Source: Pseudaquabacterium terrae
Lineage (GTDB): Bacteria > Pseudomonadota > Gammaproteobacteria > Burkholderiales > Burkholderiaceae_C
Reading direction: 5' to 3'
Assembly: GCF_013266755.1 (NCBI RefSeq)
Contig: NZ_JABRWJ010000001.1
Span: 496,001-560,000, forward strand
Length of the DNA stretch: 64,000 nt
Both the position numbers and the translations under genes were made by a program. The notes beneath the pieces were generated by a model, which was given only the letters and a program-made list of their open reading frames with translations, was not told where the DNA came from and did not search any database. This document shows, in pieces, positions 16,254 to 24,937 of this stretch; position 1 is the stretch's first letter; each line of letters starts with the position of its first letter.

Positions 16254-18644
16254 TCAGGCGTCGCGGTAGATCGTCAAGCCCTTCAACGACACCTTGGGCC
16301 GCGGGAACAGCCAGCTCGCCGCGTAGCCGATCACGATGCACAGCAGGATCGAGATCGCCAGATAGAAATACGGGTGCACGAGCTTGAACCACCAGGCGAT
16401 CGTCGTCAGCACGATGCTGCCCGCGATGCCGATCGCCACACCCTGCGCATTGGCGCGGCGCGTGAACATGCCCAGCGTGTAGGCGCCGGCGAAGCCGCCG
16501 CCGAGCAGGCCGGCCAACTCGATCGAGACGTCGAACAGCGAATGGATGTCGTAGCGCGACAGCACCAGCGCAAAGCCGATGCCGATCAGGCCGGCGACGA
16601 CGGTCATGATTTCCGCGAACAGCACGCTCTTGCGCGGCGTCGGGTGCTTGACGAGCTTCTCGTAGAAGTCGACCGAAGCCAGCGTCGAGACGCTGTTCAT
16701 GATGCTCGAGAGCGTGGCCATTGCGGCCGCGAAGATGCCGGCGATGATCAGGCCGGTGATGCCCATCGGCAGCTCGGCGGCGATGAACAGCGGAAAGGTC
16801 GCGTCGATGCCGAGCAGCGGGTTCATGCGCTCGGGATGGTTCTTGTAATAGACAAAGAGCGCGGTGCCGATCGAATAGAAGACGAAGCCGCCGGGGATCA
16901 TGATCGCCGCGAAGGCCCAGATCGAGCGGCCGGCGTCCTTGTCGTTCTTCGTCGACAGCGTGCGCTGCATCAGCACCTGGTCCTTCGGGAAGGTCAGCAC
17001 CACGTCGAACAGCACCAGGAAGATGAAGCCCCAGACGGTGGCCTTGGTCAGGTCGAAGCTGAAGTCGAAGAGTTTGGTCTTGTTCTCTGCCGCCGCGGTG
17101 CGCACGAATTCGCCAACGCCGCCGTCGAGCGCGAAGACCATGAAGCCGATCGCGAACAGCGCGCCGCCCATCTTGACGACCAGCTGCACGACATCGGTCC
17201 ACACCACCGCCTTCATGCCGCCCATCGCGGTGTAGACGATCGTGAAGCCGCCCATCATCAGCACGCTCCAGACCACGTCGATGCCGGTGATCGTCGCGAT
17301 CGCCAGCGACGGCAGGAACAGGATCACGCTCATCCGGCTGCCCAACTGCACCAGGATGCACAGCGCGCTCGACAACATGCGAATCGCGGGGTGGAAGCGT
17401 GTCTCGAGGTACGAGAACACGCTCATCAGGTCGAGCCGGCGCAGCAGCGGGACGATCCAGACCGCGACGAACATCAGCCCGATCACCGCGACCAGGTTGT
17501 TCGTCAGGTACTGCCAGTTGGTCTCGAAAGCCTTGGCGGGAATCGCGATGTAGCTGATCGAGCTGGTGTTCGCCGCATAGAGGCTGACGCCTGCCGCCCA
17601 GAACGGGATCGAGCGGCCGCCGACGAAGAACTCGGCCGTCGACTGGCGCTTCTCGCGCAGGTAGAAGTACAGCCCGATGCCGAGCATGCCGACCAGGTAG
17701 ACCACGATCACGATCCAGTCCAGCCACTTCAGCAGCAGCTTGCCGGCTTCGATCTCGATGATGCCGACGGCGGTCTCGCCGCCGCTCGGGGCCGCGCGGC
17801 TGTAGACGAGGCCGTTTCGCCACGGCGCGCTGACCTGCACGCTGTGAATCTGCGCCGGCGGCAGCGCAGCCCAGGCATTGGTGATGGTGTGCAGCGTCAT
17901 CGGCTGCGGCGCGGCGTCAGGCGTGGTGCGCAGCAGGTACAACAAGTGCGCCTGGCCGGTGGCACGGGCAGCACCAGGCAGGATGGCTCCCGGTGCCGGC
18001 GTGCGGGCTTGCCATCCGCCATCGGCCGACCAGCGCCAGACTGAGTCGCCGGGGCTCGCCGGCACGCTGACGAAGAGCGCGCCGGTCTGCCCGACCAGCG
18101 TGCTGGCGGCACCGCCGTTCGGCCACAGCGGCAGCGCCGTCCACGCCGGCGCTGCCAGCAGCGGCTCGATGCGCAGCAGCCGCGGCGCGCCGTCGGCCGC
18201 GATGCCGGTGATCAGCAGTGCGGCGCCGAGCAGCGTGCCGCGCGGCTGGCGCAGCGCTTCGGGCAACGGCGGCAGCTCGCGCGTCGCGAAGCCATCGATG
18301 CCACTGTCGACGCGGGCGATGCGCTCGACCGCGTTGGACGCTCCAATCAGAAGGTATGACTCGGGCCCGCGCCCGACCACGCCGAGCAGCGGCGCCGGCG
18401 GCCGCCAGGGCAGCGCCGACCAGCCGCTGCGCGCGGCATCGAGCTGCCAGGCGCCGTGGCGGCCGAAGGCGAGCAGGCTCTCACCCGACGCGGCGAAGCC
18501 GATCACTTCGCCCGGCACAGCCGGCAGGTCCTGCGTGCGCAAGGTCGGCAGCGGTGCCGCTCGAGCCGGCAACGGTGACAACAACAGCATCAGCGCGACC
18601 AGCAGCCAAGCTGCCCCAGCCGCGGCAAGGGATCGAAAGCTCAT
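16254..18644 (-). CDS. Sodium:solute symporter (SSS family) with an N-terminal beta-propeller-like domain
   Basis: The product is 796 residues. A signal-like segment (WLLVALMLLLSPLPARA) leads into an extracytoplasmic region of about 290 residues with kelch-like repeats (LLAFGRHGAWQLDAA, SYLLIGASNAVERI, ALFVSVPASPGDSVWRW). From about residue 325 comes an SSS transporter of 13-14 membrane segments, with family motifs AEFFVGGRSIPFW, NTSSISYIAIPAK and GIFAAAMATLSSIMNS. Closest by eye are the kelch-SSS fusions related to sialic acid transport, where the propeller may be a mutarotase. Its start overlaps the CitE-like stop (ATGA). The solute is unknown; the CitE partner would also fit an organic acid. 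Confidence 0.88.
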   Translation of the reverse strand: MSFRSLAAAGAAWLLVALMLLLSPLPARAAPLPTLRTQDLPAVPGEVIGFAASGESLLAFGRHGAWQLDAARSGWSALPWRPPAPLLGVVGRGPESYLLIGASNAVERIARVDSGIDGFATRELPPLPEALRQPRGTLLGAALLITGIAADGAPRLLRIEPLLAAPAWTALPLWPNGGAASTLVGQTGALFVSVPASPGDSVWRWSADGGWQARTPAPGAILPGAARATGQAHLLYLLRTTPDAAPQPMTLHTITNAWAALPPAQIHSVQVSAPWRNGLVYSRAAPSGGETAVGIIEIEAGKLLLKWLDWIVIVVYLVGMLGIGLYFYLREKRQSTAEFFVGGRSIPFWAAGVSLYAANTSSISYIAIPAKAFETNWQYLTNNLVAVIGLMFVAVWIVPLLRRLDLMSVFSYLETRFHPAIRMLSSALCILVQLGSRMSVILFLPSLAIATITGIDVVWSVLMMGGFTIVYTAMGGMKAVVWTDVVQLVVKMGGALFAIGFMVFALDGGVGEFVRTAAAENKTKLFDFSFDLTKATVWGFIFLVLFDVVLTFPKDQVLMQRTLSTKNDKDAGRSIWAFAAIMIPGGFVFYSIGTALFVYYKNHPERMNPLLGIDATFPLFIAAELPMGITGLIIAGIFAAAMATLSSIMNSVSTLASVDFYEKLVKHPTPRKSVLFAEIMTVVAGLIGIGFALVLSRYDIHSLFDVSIELAGLLGGGFAGAYTLGMFTRRANAQGVAIGIAGSIVLTTIAWWFKLVHPYFYLAISILLCIVIGYAASWLFPRPKVSLKGLTIYRDA

Positions 18645-19510
18645 TCGGAAGTGGGTGTTGTCGAAGCGGCGGCGGCCAGCAGCGCCCGCGCGCGGTGCAG
18701 GTACGGAGTGTCGATCATGCGGCCGTCGACGACGAAGGCGCCGCGGCCTTCGGCCTGCGCCACAGCCGCCGCGTCGATCACGCGGCGCGCGAAGGCCAGC
18801 TCGTCGGCACCGGGCGCGAACACCGCATGCGCCCAGGCGATCTGCTTCGGGTGGATGCAGCTCTTGCCGGCGAAGCCGAGCGCACGGGCCAAACGCGCTT
18901 CGGCCATGAAGCCGTCGGCGTCGTCGAGGCCGGGCCAGGCGCCGTCGATCGCCGCGACGCCGGCCTCCGCCGCCGCCAGCCGCAGCGCGAACATCGCGGC
19001 GTGCACGCTGGCCAGGTCATCGCGACGGATGGCGGCCGGCTCGAACAGATCACCCAGGCCGAGCTGCAAGGCCGCGATGCGCGGGTGGGCGAGCGCGATC
19101 TCGGCGGCGCAGCGCAGCGCCTTCGGTGTCTCGATGTTCACCAGCAGCTGCATCGGCTGTGCGGCGCCGGCGCCGGCTTCGGCGCGTTCGATCTGCTCGA
19201 CCGCGGCGCGCAACTGCTCGGCGCTGTGAATCTTCGGCAGGTTCAGCCAGCGCGCCGCGCTGCCGGCGATCGCCGCGACATCGCGCTCGAACTCCGTCGT
19301 GCCGGGTGCATTGCAGCGCACGATCAGCCAGGCCGGCGTGGCATGCGCCGCAACGCTGTGCACGAAGGCGGCGACCTGTGCGCGCGCCTCGGCCTTGGCA
19401 TCGGCGGGCACCGCGTCTTCCAGGTCGAACGACACCGCATCGGCGCCGCTGGCCAGCGCTGTCGCAAAGCGCTGCGGCTGCGTGCCGGGCACGAAGAGCT
19501 TGCTACGCAT
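18641..19510 (-). CDS. CoA ester lyase, CitE/HpcH-HpaI family
   Basis: The product is 289 residues and starts MRSKLFVPGTQPQRF, the classic CitE-like opening. Family residues are SFDLEDAVP (metal and phosphate site), LIVRCNAPG, LPKIHSAEQL, VNIETPKAL (metal Glu), LGLGDL and GFAGKSCIHPKQI. Members cleave malyl-, citramalyl- or citryl-type thioesters with Mg2+. It stands alone, without citrate lyase alpha or gamma subunits, so a malyl-CoA or citramalyl-CoA type role is more likely than citrate lyase. It is translationally coupled to the propeller-symporter gene, which suggests the substrate or its precursor is imported by that protein. Confidence 0.9.
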   Translation of the reverse strand: MRSKLFVPGTQPQRFATALASGADAVSFDLEDAVPADAKAEARAQVAAFVHSVAAHATPAWLIVRCNAPGTTEFERDVAAIAGSAARWLNLPKIHSAEQLRAAVEQIERAEAGAGAAQPMQLLVNIETPKALRCAAEIALAHPRIAALQLGLGDLFEPAAIRRDDLASVHAAMFALRLAAAEAGVAAIDGAWPGLDDADGFMAEARLARALGFAGKSCIHPKQIAWAHAVFAPGADELAFARRVIDAAAVAQAEGRGAFVVDGRMIDTPYLHRARALLAAAASTTPTSE

Positions 19511-19765
19511 GGGGCGGCTTCATCACGCGGCGCAGTGTGGCGAAACGCCGGCGCCGAAAAAGCCGTCCGCACTAGCTTCACTCGATACATTTCCTTGCGG
19601 ATCGGTGCGTCGCTAACACCGGAAACGAGCGTCACGGCAATGTCCACGCCCGGGGTGGTGGCTTGCCCGGCCTGTCACTGCGGCGTCCTATAAACGGAAG
19701 CTTCGCGCTGCCCTGCCATCGAGCCCGGCATCGTCGGACATGCCTTGTCACAACTGAAAGACCCT
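19511..19765. promoter_or_regulatory. Divergent intergenic region with a candidate promoter for the ParM-like gene
   Basis: This 255-bp gap separates the CitE-like and ParM-like genes. A TATAAA at 19689-19694 stands out in GC-rich DNA, with a TTGCCC at 19663-19668 as a possible -35, although the 20-bp spacer is long. The predicted transcript would have a leader of about 65-70 nt before the ATG at 19766. I see no iteron-like or parC-like array of direct repeats, which would be expected beside a plasmid ParMR system. Confidence 0.3.
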
Positions 19766-20899
19766 ATGGCGAATCCGAACACTTCGAAGCTTCGTGCACT
19801 CACCGGCGGCACCGCGGAGCCGGCACCGGCCACGCAGCCCGTCGTGCGGGCGATCGACGTCGGCTTCGGCCTCGTCAAGCTGAGCCTGCGCTCGGGCAAC
19901 GGCGTGGCGTTCATCAACTTTCCGTCGATGGCCATTCCCGCCGATGCCAGCGCCGTGCGCTCGCTCGGCACGCGCCGCCGAGACACCTTCGACGTGCCGG
20001 TGGCCGGCGCGAAGTACGAGGTCGGGCGCGATGTCGGCCTGGCGCAGGCCGGCGGCAGCTTCGGCCGCGATGTCACCGACGAGTTCTACCGCGGCGCAAT
20101 CTACGAGGCGCTGACCAAGGGTGCGCTGCGTTACATGGCCGAGGCCGGCGATGCGGTGATCGACGTGCTGGTGCTGGGCCTGCCGGTCAACCAGTACAAC
20201 GACGCCAAGCGGCGCGACTACCTGCGCTCGCACTACGAGGGCGAGGTCGAGATCGGCGACGACAAGAAGATCACCGTGCGCAAGGTCATCGTGCAGGCGC
20301 AGCCGATGGGCGGTTACGCCGCGCTCGGCGACCACCTGGACGAGCTGAACCGCGTCATCACCGAGACCGGCGGCGCGCTGCCGCCGCTACCGAACGCCGA
20401 GGCGCTGGACGAGCTGGCGGTGCTGATGATCGACCCCGGCGAGCACACGCTCGACTGGCTGCTGATCCAGCAGGGCACGATCAATCCGCGCGCCAGCGGC
20501 GCGGCGTCGGACGCCGGCCGGCACCGGGTGCTGCGCACGGTGCAGGAATCGCTCGCCGCGCACATCGGCCGGCCGCTCGGGCCGGCGGTGATGCCGCGCA
20601 TCAACGACGCCCTGCGCCAGCGCGCGCCGGTCAAGCTGTCGGGCGTGGCACATCCGCTCGAGCGCTTCGAGCCGGAGATCATGAGCGTCATCGAGGACTC
20701 GATCAACCGCATGGTCGACGGCCTGCGCGATGCGCACGAGATCGTCGACCTGATCGTGCTCGTCGGCGGCCACCCCGAGCGTTACCGCGACGTGCTGGTC
20801 AAGCGCTTCCCGGCGATCCCGGTGTTCATCATGCCGGAGCCGATGGCGGCCAACGTGCGCGGCTTCCAGCTGATCGGCGAGGCGCTGGCCGAGGGCTGA
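19766..20899 (+). CDS. ParM/StbA-like actin-family ATPase (PRTRC protein D-like)
   Basis: The product is 377 residues. I used the ATG at 19766; an in-frame TTG at 19745 is possible. Actin-fold motifs are in order: AIDVGFGLVKL (phosphate 1), a LGLPVNQY connecting stretch, MIDPGEHTLDWLL (phosphate 2, with the D-P-G form seen in ParM and PRTRC-D proteins rather than DxGGGTTD), and VLVGGHPERYRDVL (adenosine motif). Family members polymerise with ATP and push apart DNA, typically plasmids. Here the neighbours are chromosomal metabolic genes and no replication or PRTRC genes are visible. The next gene, 29 bp downstream, is a likely partner. Confidence 0.82.
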   Translation: MANPNTSKLRALTGGTAEPAPATQPVVRAIDVGFGLVKLSLRSGNGVAFINFPSMAIPADASAVRSLGTRRRDTFDVPVAGAKYEVGRDVGLAQAGGSFGRDVTDEFYRGAIYEALTKGALRYMAEAGDAVIDVLVLGLPVNQYNDAKRRDYLRSHYEGEVEIGDDKKITVRKVIVQAQPMGGYAALGDHLDELNRVITETGGALPPLPNAEALDELAVLMIDPGEHTLDWLLIQQGTINPRASGAASDAGRHRVLRTVQESLAAHIGRPLGPAVMPRINDALRQRAPVKLSGVAHPLERFEPEIMSVIEDSINRMVDGLRDAHEIVDLIVLVGGHPERYRDVLVKRFPAIPVFIMPEPMAANVRGFQLIGEALAEG

Positions 20900-20928
20900 A
20901 ACTCACCGGCTGAGATCCGGGTTCCCGC

Positions 20929-21471
20929 GTGGCCGTCCTCCGCATCGAGCTCGACGTCGACAGCGAGGTGTATCCCGAGCTCCATGCGCTGCTGGCCGCG
21001 ATCGGCAGCGAGGCGTCGCGCGGCGAGCGCCTGCGCCAGCTCGCCGCGACCGGGCTGGTGTGGGAGGTGGTGCGGATCCGCGGTTATCCGGCGTCGCTGG
21101 TCGCGCGGGCCGCGACCGAGCCGCTGCCGGCGGCCGAGCCGGCCGAGGTGGCCAAGGCCGCCGTGCCGCGCCGGGCCACTGTGCGGCGCGCGGCCGCGCC
21201 CACTGCTCCGGCCGCTCCGTTTACGCCGCCTGCACCCGGCGCCCCCGGTTCGGCCGACTTCGTCGACCTGGCGCTCAACGCCGTGCCGCCCCCCGCGCCG
21301 GAACCCTGGCCCGGCGTGGTGCACGAGCCGCCGGTGCTGAACGACGTCGTCGAGCCCGACCCCGCGGGCCCGACGATCACCGTGCTGCCCGACCCGCCGC
21401 TCGAGCACCGCACGTCGACGCGCTCGCGGCTGCAGCGGATGAAGGAGAAGGGCTTGTTCAGGAACGGCTGA
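20929..21471 (+). CDS. Probable partner/adaptor of the ParM-like ATPase
   Basis: The product is 180 residues from a GTG. The first 60 residues form a compact domain (LRIELDVDSEVYPELHALLAAI, ERLRQLAATGLVWEVVRI) of beta-helix-helix character. This would suit a ribbon-helix-helix DNA-binding or filament-binding domain like ParR/StbB, but I cannot prove it. A Pro/Ala-rich linker of about 90 residues follows, then a basic C-terminal tail (RTSTRSRLQRMKEKGLF) that could bind the filament or DNA. It follows the ATPase by 29 bp on the same strand. Its last 14 bases overlap the convergent LysR gene. Confidence 0.6.
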   Translation: MAVLRIELDVDSEVYPELHALLAAIGSEASRGERLRQLAATGLVWEVVRIRGYPASLVARAATEPLPAAEPAEVAKAAVPRRATVRRAAAPTAPAAPFTPPAPGAPGSADFVDLALNAVPPPAPEPWPGVVHEPPVLNDVVEPDPAGPTITVLPDPPLEHRTSTRSRLQRMKEKGLFRNG

Positions 21472-22381
21472 GCGCGCCCGCTGATGCGGGCCGGCGCTGC
21501 AGATAGGCGCTCAGGCCCTGCACCAGCGCATCGAAGCTCGCCTTGCAGCGCGGGCTGTGGCGCAGGTCCTCGTGCATCGTGACCCAGGTTTCGAGCTTCA
21601 GCTCGGCCTGCCGCGGCAACAGGCGCACCAGCGCCGGTTCACGCTGCGCCAGCGCCACCTGACAGATGCCGATGCCGGCGCCGGCGCGGATCAGCGCCAG
21701 CTGGGCGACGTCGCTGTCGGTGCGCAGCGTGAAGGCCTGGCGCGTCCAGCCCGGCAGCGCGGCGCGCGCCGCGCGGATGAACGGGGTTTCTTCGTCGTAG
21801 CCGATCAGCGCGTGCTGCGCCAGCTCGGCCAGCGTGCGCGGCGTGCCGCAGCGCGCCAGGTAGGACGGGTGGGCATGCAGCCCGAGCAGCACGTCGCCGA
21901 CGCGGCGGGCGATCAGCTGCGCATGCTTCGGCGGCGTCATGCGCACGGCGATGTCGGCCTCGCGGCGCAGCAGATCCTGCACCCGGTTGGTCAGCACCAG
22001 CTCGATCTGCAGCCGCGGGTGCGCCTGCTGCAAGGCGGCGACGATCGGCGGCAGCACCTCGACGCCGATCACCTCGCTGGCCGAGATGCGCACCGCGCCT
22101 TGAACGCCTTCACCCTGGCTCTGCGCGGCGCGCTCGAGCGCCGCCGCGGTGCTGTGCATCGCCTCGGCATAGCCGCGCAGCGCCAGCGCGGCCTCGGTCG
22201 GCAGCAGGCCGCTTTGCGAACGGGTGAAGAGCACCAGGCCGAGCGCCGCCTCCAGCGCGGCGACGTGCCGGCCGACGGTCGGCTGCGACAGGTCGAGCGC
22301 CCGTGCGGCGGCGGACAGCGAGCCTTCTTTCAGCACGCCGAGGAACGAGCGGTGAAGCTCCCAGCTGACGGTGTGAGCCAT
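21458..22381 (-). CDS. LysR-family transcriptional regulator
   Basis: The product is 307 residues. The N-terminal HTH is typical (GSLSAAARALDLSQPTVGRHVAALE), followed by a LysR effector domain with GAVRISASEVIGVEVLPP and RAGAGIGICQVALA. It is divergent from the NAD(P)-binding oxidoreductase gene across 98 bp, the standard arrangement for a LysR regulator and its target. An inverted repeat in the gap could be its binding site. Its C-terminal codons overlap the convergent ParM-partner gene by 14 bp. Confidence 0.92.
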   Translation of the reverse strand: MAHTVSWELHRSFLGVLKEGSLSAAARALDLSQPTVGRHVAALEAALGLVLFTRSQSGLLPTEAALALRGYAEAMHSTAAALERAAQSQGEGVQGAVRISASEVIGVEVLPPIVAALQQAHPRLQIELVLTNRVQDLLRREADIAVRMTPPKHAQLIARRVGDVLLGLHAHPSYLARCGTPRTLAELAQHALIGYDEETPFIRAARAALPGWTRQAFTLRTDSDVAQLALIRAGAGIGICQVALAQREPALVRLLPRQAELKLETWVTMHEDLRHSPRCKASFDALVQGLSAYLQRRPASAGALSRS

Positions 22382-22479
22382 GCAAAACTGTATAGAGACT
22401 CGTCAATGTCTGGCAATTCCTTTTGTACGCCGTTGTCACCAGAATTCTCTTCATCGCAAGCCCCTCCGAAAGAGATCCC
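22382..22479. promoter_or_regulatory. Divergent LysR/oxidoreductase control region
   Basis: The 98-bp gap is clearly more AT-rich than its surroundings. It holds an inverted repeat AGAC-N8-GTCT at 22396-22411, within a TATAGAGACT...GTCTGG context. That size and symmetry fit a LysR-type operator, and it lies close to the regulator start, as autoregulated LysR genes usually show. The oxidoreductase start is preceded by AAAGAGAT as a weak ribosome site. Confidence 0.4.
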
Positions 22480-23481
22480 ATGACACAGACCACCCCTTTG
22501 GCCCTCGTGCTCGGCGCCACCGGCGGCATCGGCGGCGAGATGGCGCGCCAGCTGCGCGACGCCGGCTGGCAGGTGCGCGCGCTCAAGCGCGGCCTGGCGC
22601 CGCCGAGCGAGCAGCGCGAGGGCATCACCTGGCTGCGCGGCGATGCGATGAACCGTGCCGACGTGCTGCAGGCCGCGCGCGGCTGCGCGGTCATCGTGCA
22701 CGCGGTCAACCCGCCGGGCTACCGCCGCTGGGCCGAGCTGGTGCTGCCGATGATCGACAACACCATCGCCGCGGCGATCGCCGAGCGCGCCACCGTGGTG
22801 CTGCCGGGCACCGTCTACAACCACGGCCCGGATGCCTTTCCGCTGCTGCGCGAGGACTCGCCGCAACGGCCGCTGACGCGCAAGGGCGCGATCCGCGTCG
22901 AGCTCGAACGCCGGCTGCAGGCGGGCACTGCGCAGGGCGCGCGAGCGATCGTCGTGCGCGCCGGGGACTTCTTCGGTCCGCAGGCGGGCAACAGCTGGTT
23001 CGCGCAGGGGCTCGTCAAGCCGGGCCGGCCGGTGACGACGGTGCGGCTGCCGGGCGCGCGCGGCGTCGGCCACCAGTGGTCCTACCTGCCCGACGTCGCG
23101 CGCACGATGGTCGAGCTGCTGGCGCGGCGCGAGCGGCTGGCACCGTTCGCCGCCTTCCACATGGCCGGGCACTGGGATGCCGATGGCACGCAGATGGCCG
23201 CCGCGATCGGCCGGATCGTCGAGCGCCACGGCGGCGCGCGCCCGACACAGCGTGCCTTTGCGTGGTGGCTGGTGCGCCTGGCGGCACCCTTCGTCGCCAC
23301 GCTGCGCGAGCTGCTGGAGATGCGCTACCTGTGGCGCACGCCGGTGCGCATGGACAACACGCGGCTGATCGCCACGCTCGGCCGCGAGCCGCACACGCCG
23401 CTGGACGAGGCGATCGAGGCGACGCTACGCGGCCTGGGCTGCCTGCCGGCGCCCGCTGCTGCGCTGGTCCCCACGGTCTGA
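22480..23481 (+). CDS. NAD(P)-dependent epimerase/reductase, extended SDR type
   Basis: The product is 333 residues from MTQTTPLALVLGATGG. The N-terminal Rossmann motif is GATGGIGGEMARQL, and TWLRGDAMNRAD gives the acidic NAD-adjacent turn. VVLPGTVYNHGPD carries the tyrosine-type region of atypical SDR proteins. The second half (GHQWSYLPDVARTMVEL, FHMAGHWDADG) matches NAD-dependent epimerase/dehydratase-like enzymes used as sugar-nucleotide or flavonoid-type reductases. The substrate is not evident. It is probably regulated by the divergent LysR protein, and it stands alone on its transcript before the porin gene. Confidence 0.85.
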   Translation: MTQTTPLALVLGATGGIGGEMARQLRDAGWQVRALKRGLAPPSEQREGITWLRGDAMNRADVLQAARGCAVIVHAVNPPGYRRWAELVLPMIDNTIAAAIAERATVVLPGTVYNHGPDAFPLLREDSPQRPLTRKGAIRVELERRLQAGTAQGARAIVVRAGDFFGPQAGNSWFAQGLVKPGRPVTTVRLPGARGVGHQWSYLPDVARTMVELLARRERLAPFAAFHMAGHWDADGTQMAAAIGRIVERHGGARPTQRAFAWWLVRLAAPFVATLRELLEMRYLWRTPVRMDNTRLIATLGREPHTPLDEAIEATLRGLGCLPAPAAALVPTV

Positions 23482-23521
23482 AGGCGACCGGGGGGCCCGG
23501 GGACCGGCAGAATGCCGGCCG

Positions 23522-24235
23522 GTGTCGCCCTCCTTGACCTTGTCCTGCCGGCTGATGTCCGTGGTGGTGGCCGCAGTGGTGGCCGCTTCCGCCGGCCCCG
23601 CAGCCGCCGAGCCGCTGCAATGGCAGGGCCAGGCCGCGCTGGCGACCGAGCTGACCGACCGCGGGCTCTCGGTCTTCGAGCGCCGGCCGACGCTGCAGGC
23701 CGAGCTCGGCGTGTCGCGCGGCCGCTGGGCGCTCGGTGCGGCGCTGAGCGCGCGCGCCGCCGACGGGCGCGACCGCCGCGTGCTGGCCCGGCTGTCGCAC
23801 TACCGCACGCTGTCCGACGACTGGCAGCTCGATGGCGGGCTCGGCTACTACGGCTACCCCGGCGGCGTCTACGCGCGCAGCTTCAACCGCGTCGAAGCCT
23901 CGGCCGGTGCGAGCTTCCGCGACCTGCTGTCGTTCAACCTCACCGCGCTGCACTACCGCGCCTGGCGCGGGCGCCGCGGCGGCCTGCAATGGGCCTTCGA
24001 CGCCGGACTGCGCTGGCCGCTCGCCGGAGCGTGGTCGCTGACCGCCAGCCTCGGCCAGGCCGACGTGCCGCCGCTGCCGCAGCGCCGGTACCACTACGGC
24101 GGTGTCGGCGTGGCTTGGGCTGCGTCGGGCTGGCGGGTCGAACTCAACCGCCTGGGCGCGGATTCGACCGCGCAGCGGCTGCTCGGGGAGACGGCGCATC
24201 CGCGCTGGTCAGCAGTGGTCGCGACAAATTTTTGA
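23522..24235 (+). CDS. TorF-type putative porin (TIGR02001-like), outer membrane
   Basis: The product is 237 residues from a GTG, with a signal peptide ending AGPAAAE. The remainder alternates hydrophobic and polar residues in antiparallel strands (LGYYGYPGGVYARSFNRVEASAGASF, LSFNLTALHYRAWR) and ends in VVATNF with a terminal Phe, the mark of a BAM-assembled barrel. The opening strands (ALATELTDRGLSVFERRPTLQAELG) follow the pattern of TorF/TIGR02001 proteins, which usually have TSNYxFRGxSQ there. Its role is unknown. It lies 40 bp after the oxidoreductase gene and before a palindromic repeat. Confidence 0.72.
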   Translation: MSPSLTLSCRLMSVVVAAVVAASAGPAAAEPLQWQGQAALATELTDRGLSVFERRPTLQAELGVSRGRWALGAALSARAADGRDRRVLARLSHYRTLSDDWQLDGGLGYYGYPGGVYARSFNRVEASAGASFRDLLSFNLTALHYRAWRGRRGGLQWAFDAGLRWPLAGAWSLTASLGQADVPPLPQRRYHYGGVGVAWAASGWRVELNRLGADSTAQRLLGETAHPRWSAVVATNF

Positions 24236-24299
24236 GCCGCAGGCAACCGCCGGCGCGCTCAAGCGCACTCACGGCGAGTACAAGCCCTGTCTATGCCGA

Positions 24300-24360
24300 C
24301 CCCCAGCTCACTTCGTTCGCGGCCCCCCGAGGGGGCGCGGTGCCCTTCGGGCGGCCGGAC
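24300..24360. repeat. Dispersed GC-rich palindromic element
   Basis: The stretch between the porin and sigma genes contains a perfect hairpin (five C, GA, five G at 24324-24335) followed by a CCCTTCGGG loop. Elements of this style, with CTCACTTCGTTCGC followed by CCCCCGAGGGGG, are scattered between genes in many Burkholderiales. The palindrome ends just before the sigma factor ATG and takes the place of a normal leader, leaving no good Shine-Dalgarno sequence. Confidence 0.55.
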
Positions 24361-24367
24361 GGGCACC

Positions 24368-24937
24368 ATGTCCCAATCCCCGCACCCCGCCGACGAACAT
24401 GCCGAGCGCGCGCTGCTGCAGCAGCTCGCCGGCGGCGACCGCGCCGCGCTCGCCGCGCTGTACCAGGCCTACCACCGCCGGCTGGCGCGCTTCGTCGGCC
24501 GCATGACGCGGCGCGCCGACATCGTCGACGAGGTCATCAACGACTGCTTCTGGATCGTCTGGCAGAAGGCCGCCGGCTTTCGGGGCGACTCCCGGCTGTC
24601 GACCTGGATCATGGGCATCGCCTACCGCTGCGCGCTGAAGGCGCTGCGCCAGCACGGCGAGGACCCGATGGCCGCGGACGAGGGCGCACTGCCCGCCGCG
24701 CACGACCCGAATGCCGACCGCGAGCTGCGCGACTGGATCGCCAAGGGGCTGCAGCGCCTGCCCACCGAGCAGCGGCTGGTGCTGGAGCTGGCCTACGGCG
24801 GCGGCCACTCGGTCGACGAGATCGCGGCGATCCTGCAGTGCCCCGAGGGCACGGTGAAGGCCCGCATGTTCCACGCCCGCACCAAGCTGCGCCACCTGCT
24901 GCCGGCCTTGGCCGAGCGCAACGGCGCCGGAGGATGA
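24368..24937 (+). CDS. RNA polymerase sigma factor, sigma-70 family (ECF type)
   Basis: The product is 189 residues from MSQSPHPADEH. Region 2 is clear (LYQAYHRRLARFVGRM, VDEVINDCFWIVWQKA, FRGDSRLSTWIMGIAYRCAL). Region 4 has LPTEQRLVLELAYGGGHSVDEIAAILQCPEGTVKARMFHAR, the HTH that reads the -35 element. It directs the polymerase to a small regulon, probably including its own operon. The anti-sigma gene overlaps its stop (ATGA), and a secreted subtilase follows, so the three genes form one unit. Confidence 0.93.
   Translation: MSQSPHPADEHAERALLQQLAGGDRAALAALYQAYHRRLARFVGRMTRRADIVDEVINDCFWIVWQKAAGFRGDSRLSTWIMGIAYRCALKALRQHGEDPMAADEGALPAAHDPNADRELRDWIAKGLQRLPTEQRLVLELAYGGGHSVDEIAAILQCPEGTVKARMFHARTKLRHLLPALAERNGAGG

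Noticed and set aside
19766-21471. The ParM-like pair as proof of a plasmid or ICE
   Set aside because: No replication, mobilisation, integrase or repeat array is visible in the window, and the flanking genes look chromosomal. It is reported only as a finding about the pair.
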